Shown: one piece after another, positions 52,803-60,930 of the stretch
Layout of the letters: each line of letters opens with the position of its first letter
Position numbering within the stretch: position 1 is the stretch's first letter
DNA from: Miniphocaeibacter sp012841535
GTDB taxonomy: Bacteria > Bacillota > Clostridia > Tissierellales > Peptoniphilaceae
DNA: 64,000 nucleotides
NCBI RefSeq assembly: GCF_049274025.1
Contig: NZ_JBASRV010000017.1
Reading direction: 5' to 3' (one strand)
Translations under genes and position numbers: made by a program
Notes under the pieces: generated by a model
What the model was told of the DNA's origin: nothing
The model's input: only the letters and a program-made list of their open reading frames with translations
Databases searched by the model: none

Positions 52803-53503
52803 TGATGAAAATATTAAAATATAAAAACCAAGAGATTAAATATAGTATAAAAAGGAAAAATGTTAAGAATATTAATATTAGAATAAGAAACAATATGGTA
52901 AATATTTCTGCAAATAATTCAGTATCGGAAAAATATATTGAAGATATACTTATATCTAAATGGAGCTGGATTATAAAAGCTCTTAAAAAAAAAGAGAATA
53001 TTTTTTTACAAAATGAAGAGCACAAGTATATTACAGGGGAAGAATTTTTATATTTAGGTGAAAAATATCCCCTTAAGGTAATAAAATCAAATGAAAATAA
53101 GCTTATACTAGATAATAACTTACTATTATATATAGAGGAAGATAATAGTTTAACTACTAGAAAAAGAATTATAGATAATTGGTTTTTAAATGAAATGGAT
53201 TATGTTTTTAAGGATTCTTTTAAAAGAAATTATCCCTTAATTACAGCCTACACAAATATAAAACCTAAATTAAAATACAGAAAAATGACTGCATCCTGGG
53301 GAAATTGTAGAATGCCTTCAGGAATTATTACTTTAAACAAATATTTAATAAGAACGCCTTTAGATTTTATTGACTATGTTATGGTCCATGAATTGGTACA
53401 TTTAATACATCAAAACCATGGAAGGAACTTCTATAGTTTACTTGAAAAACTTATGCCTGACTGGAAAATAAGAAAGGAACTGGGAAATAATTATAATTTA
53501 TAA
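52802..53503 (+). CDS. YgjP-like metallopeptidase (DUF45)
   Basis: A 233-residue protein with the zinc motif MVHELVHLIHQNHGRNFYSLL near residue 194 (HExxH plus a downstream His), and the preceding MTASWGNCRMPSGIITLNKY that is characteristic of the YgjP/DUF45 (M48-related) family. YgjP-like proteins are often found with restriction-modification genes, but none is here. ATG 52802 overlaps the previous stop; a second ATG follows immediately. Substrate unknown. Confidence 0.9.
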   Translation: MMKILKYKNQEIKYSIKRKNVKNINIRIRNNMVNISANNSVSEKYIEDILISKWSWIIKALKKKENIFLQNEEHKYITGEEFLYLGEKYPLKVIKSNENKLILDNNLLLYIEEDNSLTTRKRIIDNWFLNEMDYVFKDSFKRNYPLITAYTNIKPKLKYRKMTASWGNCRMPSGIITLNKYLIRTPLDFIDYVMVHELVHLIHQNHGRNFYSLLEKLMPDWKIRKELGNNYNL

Positions 53504-53591
53504 TTATATAAAATTTTAAAAGTAGTTTGCTTTATGTCGCTCGTTGTATTAATATAAATATATCGGATTAAAAAGATTTGCCTTTACTATA

Positions 53592-53652
53592 AACTACAAT
53601 AGTTACTTATAGTTAATAATACTTTTAAATATATTACTAACTATAGTAGTAA
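53592..53652. repeat. cluster of ACTA/TAGT inverted repeats upstream of moeA-like gene
   Basis: AACTA-CAA-TAGTT (53592-53604) and TTACTA-N7-TAGTAA (53634-53652), with a further ACTTATAGTT between them, sit 67-127 bases before the MoeA-like start codon. This may be a binding region for a Mo- or W-sensing regulator. No Moco riboswitch features were recognised. Confidence 0.4.
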
Positions 53653-53718
53653 AACGATTGTAAAGTATCTTTTTATTACCGATATTCTTATTTACTATTA
53701 TTTAAGGAGCAAAATATT

Positions 53719-54894
53719 ATGAAACCAGATAATCTGCCTACAATAAATGAGGTTTTAAAGAATTTGTACAGTAATTTACAATTACAAAGAAAAACTGAGT
53801 ATATCCCCTTAAGTCAAGCTTATAACCGTGTACTAGCTGAAGATATTCTAAGTAAAAACACCTTACCACTAGTAAGAAGTTCAAAATTAGATGGAGTTGC
53901 CGTTAACTTTTTAGATTTCCAAGAAAATTATCCTAAAAGAAAAATATGGGAAAAGGATATCGACTATTGTTTTGCAGATACAGGAGATGACTTTAACTCA
54001 AAATTTGACACAGTAATTCCTATTGAAAATATTACTTTTCTAAAAGATGGAGGCTTAAAAATATCTTCGGATTTTATTTTAAATAAATACAATGGTGTTA
54101 ATAAAAGTGGAAGTCTTTTAAAAAAGCAGGAATTATTAATAAAAAAAGATAGCAAATTAACTTTTTTTCATTTAAATTTACTGGCAAGTGGTGGATATAA
54201 TATACTTCCAGTTTATAAGAAACCCATAGTTTCCTACATACCAACAGGAAGTGAATTAATATATCCAAGTGTTCCTCCAAATAGAGGGGAAAATATTGAA
54301 AGTAATGGTATTATGGTGAAGTCCTTAACTGAACAATGGGGAGCTAAGTTAATTACATATCCTATTTGTAAGGACATTAAAGCGAACTTAAACTCCATTT
54401 TAGATGAAGCCTTACACTTTTCCGATATTGTCCTTATAAATGGAGGATCTTCAAAAGGTAGTGAAGACTTTAACACTAAAATTATAAAAAATAAAAGTAG
54501 TTTTTTTCAACATAGGGTTAAGGTAGCCCCCGGTTTTCCCATAGGAATAGGAATTATTAATAATAAGCCTGTTATTAACTTGCCAGGTCCACCTATGGCT
54601 ACTTTTGCAGCTATGCATTGGTGTGTGAAAAACTTAATTAATCACTATTTAAAAATAGAAAATTCTTCAAATAATATAGCTTATGGGGAACTTAGTCTAG
54701 ATTTAGAAACTCCTGAAAAAATAGATCTTTACCTTCTTTTAAAAATTGAAATTTTACCAAATAAATTACTAGTAACACCTCTTTCTAACAAAAACCGCCA
54801 TGGAGAGAATATGTCCCTTTGTAATGCTATAACTAGAATTCCTGCTGCTTCTAATTTAAGAAAAGGAGATTTAATAAAATTTGAATGGATTTAA
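53719..54894 (+). CDS. MoeA-like molybdopterin cofactor enzyme
   Basis: A 391-residue divergent MoeA. MoeA inserts Mo or W into adenylated molybdopterin. Visible are QAYNRVLAEDILSKNTLPL, SKLDGVAV (instead of the usual S-A-M-D-G-Y-A), VIPIENI, SYIPTGSELI, and IVLINGGSSKGSEDF with VKVAPGFPIGIG and INLPGPPMATFAAM near the end. The altered N-terminal motif marks it as an unusual branch. Its stop overlaps the FecCD permease gene by ten bases, which ties it to metal-oxyanion uptake. It may be specialised for the nearby Sec formate dehydrogenase. Confidence 0.85.
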   Translation: MKPDNLPTINEVLKNLYSNLQLQRKTEYIPLSQAYNRVLAEDILSKNTLPLVRSSKLDGVAVNFLDFQENYPKRKIWEKDIDYCFADTGDDFNSKFDTVIPIENITFLKDGGLKISSDFILNKYNGVNKSGSLLKKQELLIKKDSKLTFFHLNLLASGGYNILPVYKKPIVSYIPTGSELIYPSVPPNRGENIESNGIMVKSLTEQWGAKLITYPICKDIKANLNSILDEALHFSDIVLINGGSSKGSEDFNTKIIKNKSSFFQHRVKVAPGFPIGIGIINNKPVINLPGPPMATFAAMHWCVKNLINHYLKIENSSNNIAYGELSLDLETPEKIDLYLLLKIEILPNKLLVTPLSNKNRHGENMSLCNAITRIPAASNLRKGDLIKFEWI

Positions 54895-55967
54895 AGGACA
54901 AGACAATGAATAGTAATAATACTAAAGATACTAACAATTTAATAAAGAAAATTAATAAGGATAATATTATTTTAATATTTTTACTAGTTATGCTCATAAT
55001 ACTAGCACTTTTTTCCATTACCCTTGGAAGATATGGCATTCCCTTTAAAACTGTATATGAAACTATTAAAGATGTCCTATTTGGCAATTTAGCAATAGAT
55101 TCTAAGGAAGCATCAGTAATATTTATAATTAGAATTCCAAGAATAATTATGGCAATAATAGTAGGAGCATCTTTATCAGTTGCTGGTGCAGCCTACCAGG
55201 GAATGTTTAAAAACCCAATGGTTTCTCCTGATTTATTAGGAGTAGCTGCTGGCGCATCTGTTGGTGCCTGTATTGGACTACTACTATCATTAAATAGTGT
55301 GGAAGTTCAAATATTGGCCTTTATTTCCGGTTTATTAGCTGTTTTATTGGTTATGTTAATTAGTTCTGCCGTTTCACAAACTGGAAGTAATAATCTACTT
55401 ACCTTGGTTTTAGCCGGAACTGTTATTTCCTCTTTGTGTACAGCTGTTACATCCTTAATTAAATATATTGCAGATACAGAAACAAAATTACCGGAAATAA
55501 CTTTTTGGCTTATGGGGAGTTTAGCAAAAACAGGAGCTTGGAAAAATGTAATAATCCTACTTATAATGTTTTTAATTGGTGCAGTACCCCTATATTTTTT
55601 AAGATGGAAAATAAATGTTATGGCTTTTGGAGAAGAAGAAGCTCAAACTATGGGAATAGACACAAGAAAATTAAGAATAATAATTATTGCCTGTTCAACC
55701 CTCTTAACTGCTTCATCTGTAGCAACATGTGGGGTTATTGGTTGGGTAGGTTTAGTAGTTCCTCATATTTCAAGATTTTTAGTTGGCCCAAATTATTTAA
55801 AACTATTACCTTGCTCTATGCTAATGGGTGGAGTATTTATGCTTCTAGTCGATACTGTAGCAAGAAATTTAACAGCAGGCGAAATTCCTCTAGGCATACT
55901 TACATCAATTATTGGTGCACCAGTATTTATCTATATGTTATTTAAAGGAAGAAAGGCGTGGTCATAA
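54885..55967 (+). CDS. FecCD-family ABC importer permease
   Basis: A 360-residue membrane protein of the BtuC/FecCD class with about ten segments. Typical motifs are RIPRIIMAIIVGASLSVAGA, FKNPMVSPDLLGVAAGAS and CGVIGWVGLVVPHISRFLVG, plus IPLGILTSIIGAPVFIYML at the end. This class carries siderophores, heme, cobalamin, or (MolBCA of Haemophilus) molybdate. Coupling to a MoeA-like gene favours molybdate or tungstate (inference). Confidence 0.9.
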   Translation: MDLKDKTMNSNNTKDTNNLIKKINKDNIILIFLLVMLIILALFSITLGRYGIPFKTVYETIKDVLFGNLAIDSKEASVIFIIRIPRIIMAIIVGASLSVAGAAYQGMFKNPMVSPDLLGVAAGASVGACIGLLLSLNSVEVQILAFISGLLAVLLVMLISSAVSQTGSNNLLTLVLAGTVISSLCTAVTSLIKYIADTETKLPEITFWLMGSLAKTGAWKNVIILLIMFLIGAVPLYFLRWKINVMAFGEEEAQTMGIDTRKLRIIIIACSTLLTASSVATCGVIGWVGLVVPHISRFLVGPNYLKLLPCSMLMGGVFMLLVDTVARNLTAGEIPLGILTSIIGAPVFIYMLFKGRKAWS

Positions 55968-56752
55968 TTAAAATTACTGTAGAAAATTTAGCTTATGGCT
56001 ATAATAATAAGGCTATAATGGAAAACTTTAACCTTGAAATAAATTCCGGAGAAGTTCTTTCCTTGTTAGGACCTAATGGTGCCGGTAAAACAACTTTGTT
56101 TAAGTCTTTACTTGGAATTCTACCAATTATAGATGGTGAAATAAAATACGATAATAAAAATATAGGCAGTATCTCAAAACAAGAATTAGCAAAACTAATA
56201 GCCTATGTTCCCCAAATACATAACACCCCCTTTGCTTTTCAAGTTATAGATGTGGTTTTAATGGGACGTACTGCTCATTTAGGTGCTTTTGGAAATCCAA
56301 GTAAAACGGATATTGAAAAAGCATATAATGCATTAGAGCAACTTCAAATTTCGTTTTTATCTGAAAAAATATTTACAGAATTATCCGGTGGAGAAAGACA
56401 AATGGTTATGATTGCCAGGGCTTTAGTACAAGAACCAAAATTTATTATGTTAGATGAGCCTACTTCCAGTTTGGATTTCGGTAATCAAGTTAAGGTTTTA
56501 GAGCAACTTTTGAAACTGTCTAAAAATGATATTGGAATAGTAATGACAACCCATACACCTGATCACGCTATACTTCTTAGTGGAAAAGTTGTACTTTTGT
56601 ACGGACATGGTAATTATTTATTTGGTACAACAGAGGAGGTGATTACGGAAAATAAATTATCAAAAGCTTATGGAGTTGAAGTAAAATTATTGGAAAACTT
56701 TGTAAAAGATGAAAGAATTAAATATTGCTATCCAATAATTAATACTATTTAG
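55958..56752 (+). CDS. ABC importer ATPase (FecE/MolC class)
   Basis: A 264-residue ATPase with Walker A GPNGAGKTTL, signature ELSGGERQMVMIARAL, and Walker B FIMLDEPTSSLD; the His switch is in TTHTPDHAI. Starts at GTG 55958 behind AAGGAAGAAAGG, overlapping the permease gene by ten bases. It powers the uptake system with the flanking permease and lipoprotein. Confidence 0.92.
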   Translation: MVIIKITVENLAYGYNNKAIMENFNLEINSGEVLSLLGPNGAGKTTLFKSLLGILPIIDGEIKYDNKNIGSISKQELAKLIAYVPQIHNTPFAFQVIDVVLMGRTAHLGAFGNPSKTDIEKAYNALEQLQISFLSEKIFTELSGGERQMVMIARALVQEPKFIMLDEPTSSLDFGNQVKVLEQLLKLSKNDIGIVMTTHTPDHAILLSGKVVLLYGHGNYLFGTTEEVITENKLSKAYGVEVKLLENFVKDERIKYCYPIINTI

Positions 56753-56765
56753 AAAGGGGTTAAAA

Positions 56766-57848
56766 GTGAATAATAAAAAAGGTATTTTAAAATTTAAAGT
56801 ATTAGGTATATTTTTATCTTTGGTTTTAATTCTAACAAGTTGTAGTAGTCCATCAAAAAAAGAAACAACTACCACCGATGTAGAAAAAAAACAGGAAACA
56901 ACAGTAAAAACCAGAAAAATTACCAATGTAGATGGAACAGAATATGAAATTCCAGAAGAAATAACAGGTGTAGCTCCTACAATTGGCGCTTTCGCTCATA
57001 TAACGGCTATGTTAGGTGGAAGTGAAAAACTAGTTGCTACAATTCCTAATTTAAGTGATTTATTTAAAGCCGTTTGGCCAAAAACAAACCCAGATGGTTA
57101 TGACACTTCGAATATTGAGGATATTATAGCCTCCGGTGCACAAATAACCTATGGTCCAAATTATACAGAGGAACAAATGCAACAACTAGAAGCTGCCAAT
57201 ATTGTTACATTGAAAGTCAATGCTTTCTCTAATGTAGAAGAAATGAAGAATATTGTAACTTTAGTTGGAGATATACTAGGAGATGATGCTCCTGAAAAGG
57301 CAAAAGAATTTAATGAATACTATGATAACAATATTTCCTATGTAAAAGAAAAAACAAAGGATCTTAAAGAAGAAGAAAAAATTAAAGTATTAAATTTAAG
57401 AACTAGTGGTGGAAATTACACAACAGTAAATGGTAAAGATATTTCAGCAGAATATGCAAAAGCTGCCGGAGGAATTTTCGTTTCTGACAGTTACGAAGGA
57501 GTTTCCGGAGAAATGACAGTAAATACAGAACAAATTTTAGAATGGAATCCAGATGTTATATTTACTATGGGTGCTGAGTCCGGAGAAACAATAAAAAATG
57601 ATCCAGCACTGGCAAATGTAGAAGCTGTAAAAAATGGAAAGGTTTTTGTTGAACCTTCAGGTACTTACCCTTGGTCTGTTAGATCTGCTGAGGGAGCATT
57701 AATGCCACTATTTTTAGGAAAAATCATGTATCCTGAAATATTTGAAGAGCTTTCAATAGAAGATGAAACAAAAAAATTCTATGATGAAATATATGGCTAT
57801 AAACTTTCTGAAGAGGAAGTAGAAAAAATAATGGCTGGTGAAAAATAA
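56766..57848 (+). CDS. substrate-binding lipoprotein of the FecCD-class importer
   Basis: A 360-residue lipoprotein with a signal sequence (KGILKFKVLGIFLSLVLI) and lipobox LTSC at residues about 24-27, followed by a T/K-rich linker and a BtuF/FhuD-like domain of class III binding proteins (ITNVDGTEYEIPEEITGVAP near residue 58, EWNPDVIFTM, VRSAEGALMPLFLG). Start is GTG 56766 behind AAAGGGG. It resembles the periplasmic binding proteins of iron-complex importers, but the MoeA-like gene in the operon suggests an oxyanion ligand. No terminator is evident after the stop. Confidence 0.88.
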   Translation: MNNKKGILKFKVLGIFLSLVLILTSCSSPSKKETTTTDVEKKQETTVKTRKITNVDGTEYEIPEEITGVAPTIGAFAHITAMLGGSEKLVATIPNLSDLFKAVWPKTNPDGYDTSNIEDIIASGAQITYGPNYTEEQMQQLEAANIVTLKVNAFSNVEEMKNIVTLVGDILGDDAPEKAKEFNEYYDNNISYVKEKTKDLKEEEKIKVLNLRTSGGNYTTVNGKDISAEYAKAAGGIFVSDSYEGVSGEMTVNTEQILEWNPDVIFTMGAESGETIKNDPALANVEAVKNGKVFVEPSGTYPWSVRSAEGALMPLFLGKIMYPEIFEELSIEDETKKFYDEIYGYKLSEEEVEKIMAGEK

Positions 57849-57953
57849 ATATATAGGTATATACTAAAACTAAACAGTTGCAATGTTTTTAACTAATATA
57901 TTAATGTGCATATTTTTGTCATATTTTTCTATTATTTATAGACATTATAAATG

Positions 57954-57982
57954 TTGATTCACATTGTTTTTCATGGTATAAT
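57954..57982 (+). promoter_or_regulatory. predicted glp promoter
   Basis: TTGATT at 57954-57959, spacer 17, TATAAT at 57977-57982. A dyad ATTTATA-N5-TATAAAT (57934-57952) lies just upstream of the -35. Confidence 0.65.
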
Positions 57983-58010
57983 ACTATCACATAACCGAAG
58001 AGATGAGAGT

Positions 58011-58046
58011 AAAGGTTGGTAAGCACTACCACTTTGTTCTTTTTTT
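58011..58046 (+). terminator. leader terminator, probable GlpP antitermination site
   Basis: AAAG-GT-TGGTA pairs with TACCA-CTTT (58011-58021 / 58027-58035, one 2-base bulge) and is followed by GTTCTTTTTTT. It is 22 bases downstream of the predicted transcription start and 45 bases before glpP, so most transcripts would stop here unless GlpP with glycerol-3-phosphate bound the leader. Confidence 0.75.
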
Positions 58047-58090
58047 GTGTCTTTTTTATCAAACTAAATTTAAGAGCGAAAGGAAATGCT

Positions 58091-58654
58091 ATGAATAGGC
58101 TAATTAATATATTGGAATCGAATCCAACCGTTGCTGCAATAAAAAATGATGAGGACTTAAAAATCGTTCTAGAAAACGATAACGATGTTGTATTTATACT
58201 ATATGGCGACATTTGTAATATTACAGATATAGTAAATAAATTAAAAGAATTTAACAAAATTGCAATTGTACATATAGATTTAATATCCGGTTTATCTTCA
58301 AAGGATATTAGTGTAGATTATATTAAAAAACACACTCGTGCCGATGGAATTATATCTACTAAACCGATGATTATTAAAAGAGCAAAAGAATTAGGTCTTT
58401 GGGCTATTTTACGTTTCTTTATTTTTGACACTATTTCTTTTGAAAATATATCAAAAGCTTTAAAGCATGTAACTCCAGATATGATTGAAATTTTACCTGG
58501 GTTAATGCCTAAGATAATAAAGAAGATCAATAATATGGTAGATGTACCAATTATTGTAGGGGGTTTGATAGACGAAAAAAGCGACGTAATAAGTGCATTA
58601 AATGCAGGAGCATTTGCAATATCAACAAGTGATCATAAAATTTGGAAAATGTAG
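58091..58654 (+). CDS. glpP: glycerol-3-phosphate responsive antiterminator GlpP
   Basis: A 187-residue TIM-barrel-like RNA-binding antiterminator that reads glycerol-3-phosphate. Diagnostic are NPTVAAIKNDEDLKIVL, HIDLISGLSSKD, ADGIISTKPMIIKRAKELGL, RFFIFDT, EILPGLMPKII and PIIVGGLIDEKSDVISALNA, ending with STSDHKIW. ATG 58091 has AAAGGAAATGCT upstream; an upstream frame extension to 58016 would run through the leader terminator and is rejected. It autoregulates and controls glpK-glpF and the dehydrogenase genes. Confidence 0.95.
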   Translation: MNRLINILESNPTVAAIKNDEDLKIVLENDNDVVFILYGDICNITDIVNKLKEFNKIAIVHIDLISGLSSKDISVDYIKKHTRADGIISTKPMIIKRAKELGLWAILRFFIFDTISFENISKALKHVTPDMIEILPGLMPKIIKKINNMVDVPIIVGGLIDEKSDVISALNAGAFAISTSDHKIWKM

Positions 58655-58669
58655 AGAGGGGAGTTAAAC

Positions 58670-60163
58670 ATGACAAAGTATATTATGGCTTTAGATGCTG
58701 GTACCACTAGTAACAGATGTATATTATTTAATAAAAAAGGGGAAATTTGTTCAGTAGCCCAAAAGGAATTTACTCAAATATTTCCTAAACCAGGTTGGGT
58801 TGAACACAATGCTAAGGAAATTTGGTCAACTATTATGGGGGTAGCTGTTGAATCAATGTCAAACCTTGACATAGGAGCTGACGATGTAGCAGGAATAGGA
58901 ATTACAAACCAAAGGGAAACTACAGTAGTTTGGGACAAAAACACTGGAGAGCCAATTTACAATGCAATCGTTTGGCAGTGTAGAAGAACTTCTAAATTCT
59001 GCGATGAATTAAAACAAGCAGGTTACGAAGATATGGTTAAAGAAAAAACAGGTCTTTTAATAGATGCTTATTTTTCAGCTACAAAATTAAAATGGATTTT
59101 AGATAATGTTGAAGGAGCTAGAGAAAAAGCCAACAAAGGAGAATTACTTTTCGGTACAATAGACACTTGGATAATATGGAGATTAACTAACGGAAAAGTA
59201 CATGTTACTGACTATTCCAACGCTTCGAGAACAATGCTTTACAATATAAACACTTTAGAATGGGATAAGGAAATATTGGAGTTACTGGATATTCCAGCAA
59301 ATATGTTACCTGAAGTTAAACCTTCAAGTGAAATTTATGGTTATAGTGACTCTAACTACTTAGGCGGACCTATCCCTATATCTGGAGCAGCTGGTGACCA
59401 ACAAGCTTCTTTATTTGGACAAACCTGTTTCCAAAAAGGTGATGCTAAAAATACTTATGGTACTGGTGCCTTCTTACTAATGAATACAGGAGAAAAACCT
59501 GTTTACAGTACTCACGGCCTAGTAACAGCTATAGCTTGGGGATTAGATGGTAAAGTTAACTACGCTTTAGAAGGTTCAATTTTCGTTGCAGGCTCAGCTA
59601 TACAATGGCTAAGAGATGAATTAAGAATTTTAGACTCTGCAGCAGATAGTGAATATATGGCTACAAGAGTTCCAGATACTAATGACTGTTACGTTGTACC
59701 GGCATTTACAGGACTAGGAGCTCCTTACTGGGATCAATACGCTAGAGGGGCTATTGTAGGAATTACTAGAGGAGTTAACAAATATCATATTATAAGAGCT
59801 ACTGTAGAATCCTTGGCTTATTTATCCTATGATGTTTTAGAAGTTATGGAAAAAGATTCCGGCGCAAAAATGAAAACTTTAAAGGTTGATGGTGGCGCTA
59901 GTCAAAATGACTTCTTAATGCAATTCCAAGCCGACCTATTAAATGTACAGGTTCAAAGACCAAAGTTTGTTGAAACTACAGCTTTAGGAGCAGCTTATTT
60001 AGCAGGACTAGCTGTTGGTTACTGGAAAAATTTAGATGATATAAAACAAAATTGGGAATTATCAAAAGAATTCACACCTAGTTTATCAGAAGAAGAAATT
60101 CAAAATAAAATCAAGCGTTGGAGAAAGGCAGTTACTTATTCTCTAAGTTGGGCTGAAAAATAG
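58670..60163 (+). CDS. glpK: glycerol kinase
   Basis: ATP-dependent conversion of glycerol to sn-glycerol-3-phosphate. The 497-residue protein has ALDAGTTSNRCILFN, GITNQRETTVVWDKNTG, AIVWQCRRTSKFCDEL, GAAGDQQASLFGQ, KNTYGTGAFLLMNTGE and VDGGASQNDFLMQFQADLL, the complete FGGY glycerol kinase set. The HPr-phosphorylated histidine of Firmicute GlpK is in a different position in other species; the region YSTHGLVTAIAW here holds a candidate His (S-T-H-G-L-V). GGGGAGTT precedes the ATG, 15 bases after glpP. Confidence 0.97.
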   Translation: MTKYIMALDAGTTSNRCILFNKKGEICSVAQKEFTQIFPKPGWVEHNAKEIWSTIMGVAVESMSNLDIGADDVAGIGITNQRETTVVWDKNTGEPIYNAIVWQCRRTSKFCDELKQAGYEDMVKEKTGLLIDAYFSATKLKWILDNVEGAREKANKGELLFGTIDTWIIWRLTNGKVHVTDYSNASRTMLYNINTLEWDKEILELLDIPANMLPEVKPSSEIYGYSDSNYLGGPIPISGAAGDQQASLFGQTCFQKGDAKNTYGTGAFLLMNTGEKPVYSTHGLVTAIAWGLDGKVNYALEGSIFVAGSAIQWLRDELRILDSAADSEYMATRVPDTNDCYVVPAFTGLGAPYWDQYARGAIVGITRGVNKYHIIRATVESLAYLSYDVLEVMEKDSGAKMKTLKVDGGASQNDFLMQFQADLLNVQVQRPKFVETTALGAAYLAGLAVGYWKNLDDIKQNWELSKEFTPSLSEEEIQNKIKRWRKAVTYSLSWAEK

Positions 60164-60172
60164 GAGTTTAAT

Positions 60173-60889
60173 ATGAATAATACTACAATTTTAATATGCG
60201 AACTAATTGGAACTTTACTTTTAATTCTATTAGGTGATGGTGTTGTTGCAAATAATAATTTGAAAAAAACCGGCATGAACGGTGCAGGACCAATTCAAAT
60301 TACAATAGCATGGGGTTTAGCGGTTTTAATACCTGCCTTTATATTTGGTGAAGCAACAGGAGCTCATTTTAATCCTGCTTTAACCCTAGCCTTAGCAGTA
60401 GATGGAAGTATTCCTGCATCAACTATTCCTTACTATATAATTGGCCAACTAATAGGTGCTTTCTTAGGTGCTTGTTTAGTTTACCTACTATATAAACCTC
60501 ATTTCGATTTAACTGATGACAATGCGACAATTAAGGGATGTTTTTGTACTGCACCATCAATTAGAAATCCAATATATAACCTATTAAGTGAAATAGTTGG
60601 AACTTTTATATTGGTATTCGCTATTAAGGGAATTGGACAAGTGAGCAATATTGCTCCAGGAGTAGATAAACTTTTGGTATTTGGAATAATAGTATCAATA
60701 GGTATGTCGCTAGGTGGATTAACTGGATATGCAATAAATCCTGCAAGGGATTTTGGACCAAGACTAGCTTATGCAGTTCTACCTTTTAAGGTGAAGAAGG
60801 ATCCTGACTTTGGATATGCTTGGATTCCAATAGTCGGACCAATAATAGGTGCTATTATAGCAGTTTTACTATATGGTGCTATTTTTTAA
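60173..60889 (+). CDS. glpF: glycerol uptake facilitator
   Basis: An aquaglyceroporin of 238 residues with six membrane segments and the two half-helix motifs HFNPALTLA (NPA) and INPARDFGPRL (NPA-R). The Asp-containing second motif with the Arg filter residue marks the glycerol-conducting branch. AGGAG precedes the ATG, nine bases after glpK. Confidence 0.95.
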   Translation: MNNTTILICELIGTLLLILLGDGVVANNNLKKTGMNGAGPIQITIAWGLAVLIPAFIFGEATGAHFNPALTLALAVDGSIPASTIPYYIIGQLIGAFLGACLVYLLYKPHFDLTDDNATIKGCFCTAPSIRNPIYNLLSEIVGTFILVFAIKGIGQVSNIAPGVDKLLVFGIIVSIGMSLGGLTGYAINPARDFGPRLAYAVLPFKVKKDPDFGYAWIPIVGPIIGAIIAVLLYGAIF

Positions 60890-60930
60890 AAAAATTTAAT
60901 GTATATTTTCAATTTTAAGGAGAAAAAATA

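Noticed and set aside
53504..53718. Moco or other riboswitch upstream of the MoeA-like gene
   Set aside because: No conserved core could be recognised; only short inverted repeats are present.
55505..55945. Plus-strand frame of 146 codons inside the FecCD permease gene
   Set aside because: Same-strand shadow of the permease; composition is odd (rich in Asn, Ser, Tyr) and there is no ribosome site.
54885..57848. Plain siderophore/heme importer
   Set aside because: Cannot be excluded from sequence, but translational coupling to a MoeA-like gene makes an oxyanion role more likely.
58016..58090. N-terminal extension of glpP from 58016
   Set aside because: It would translate the leader terminator; the ATG at 58091 has the ribosome site and the family start.
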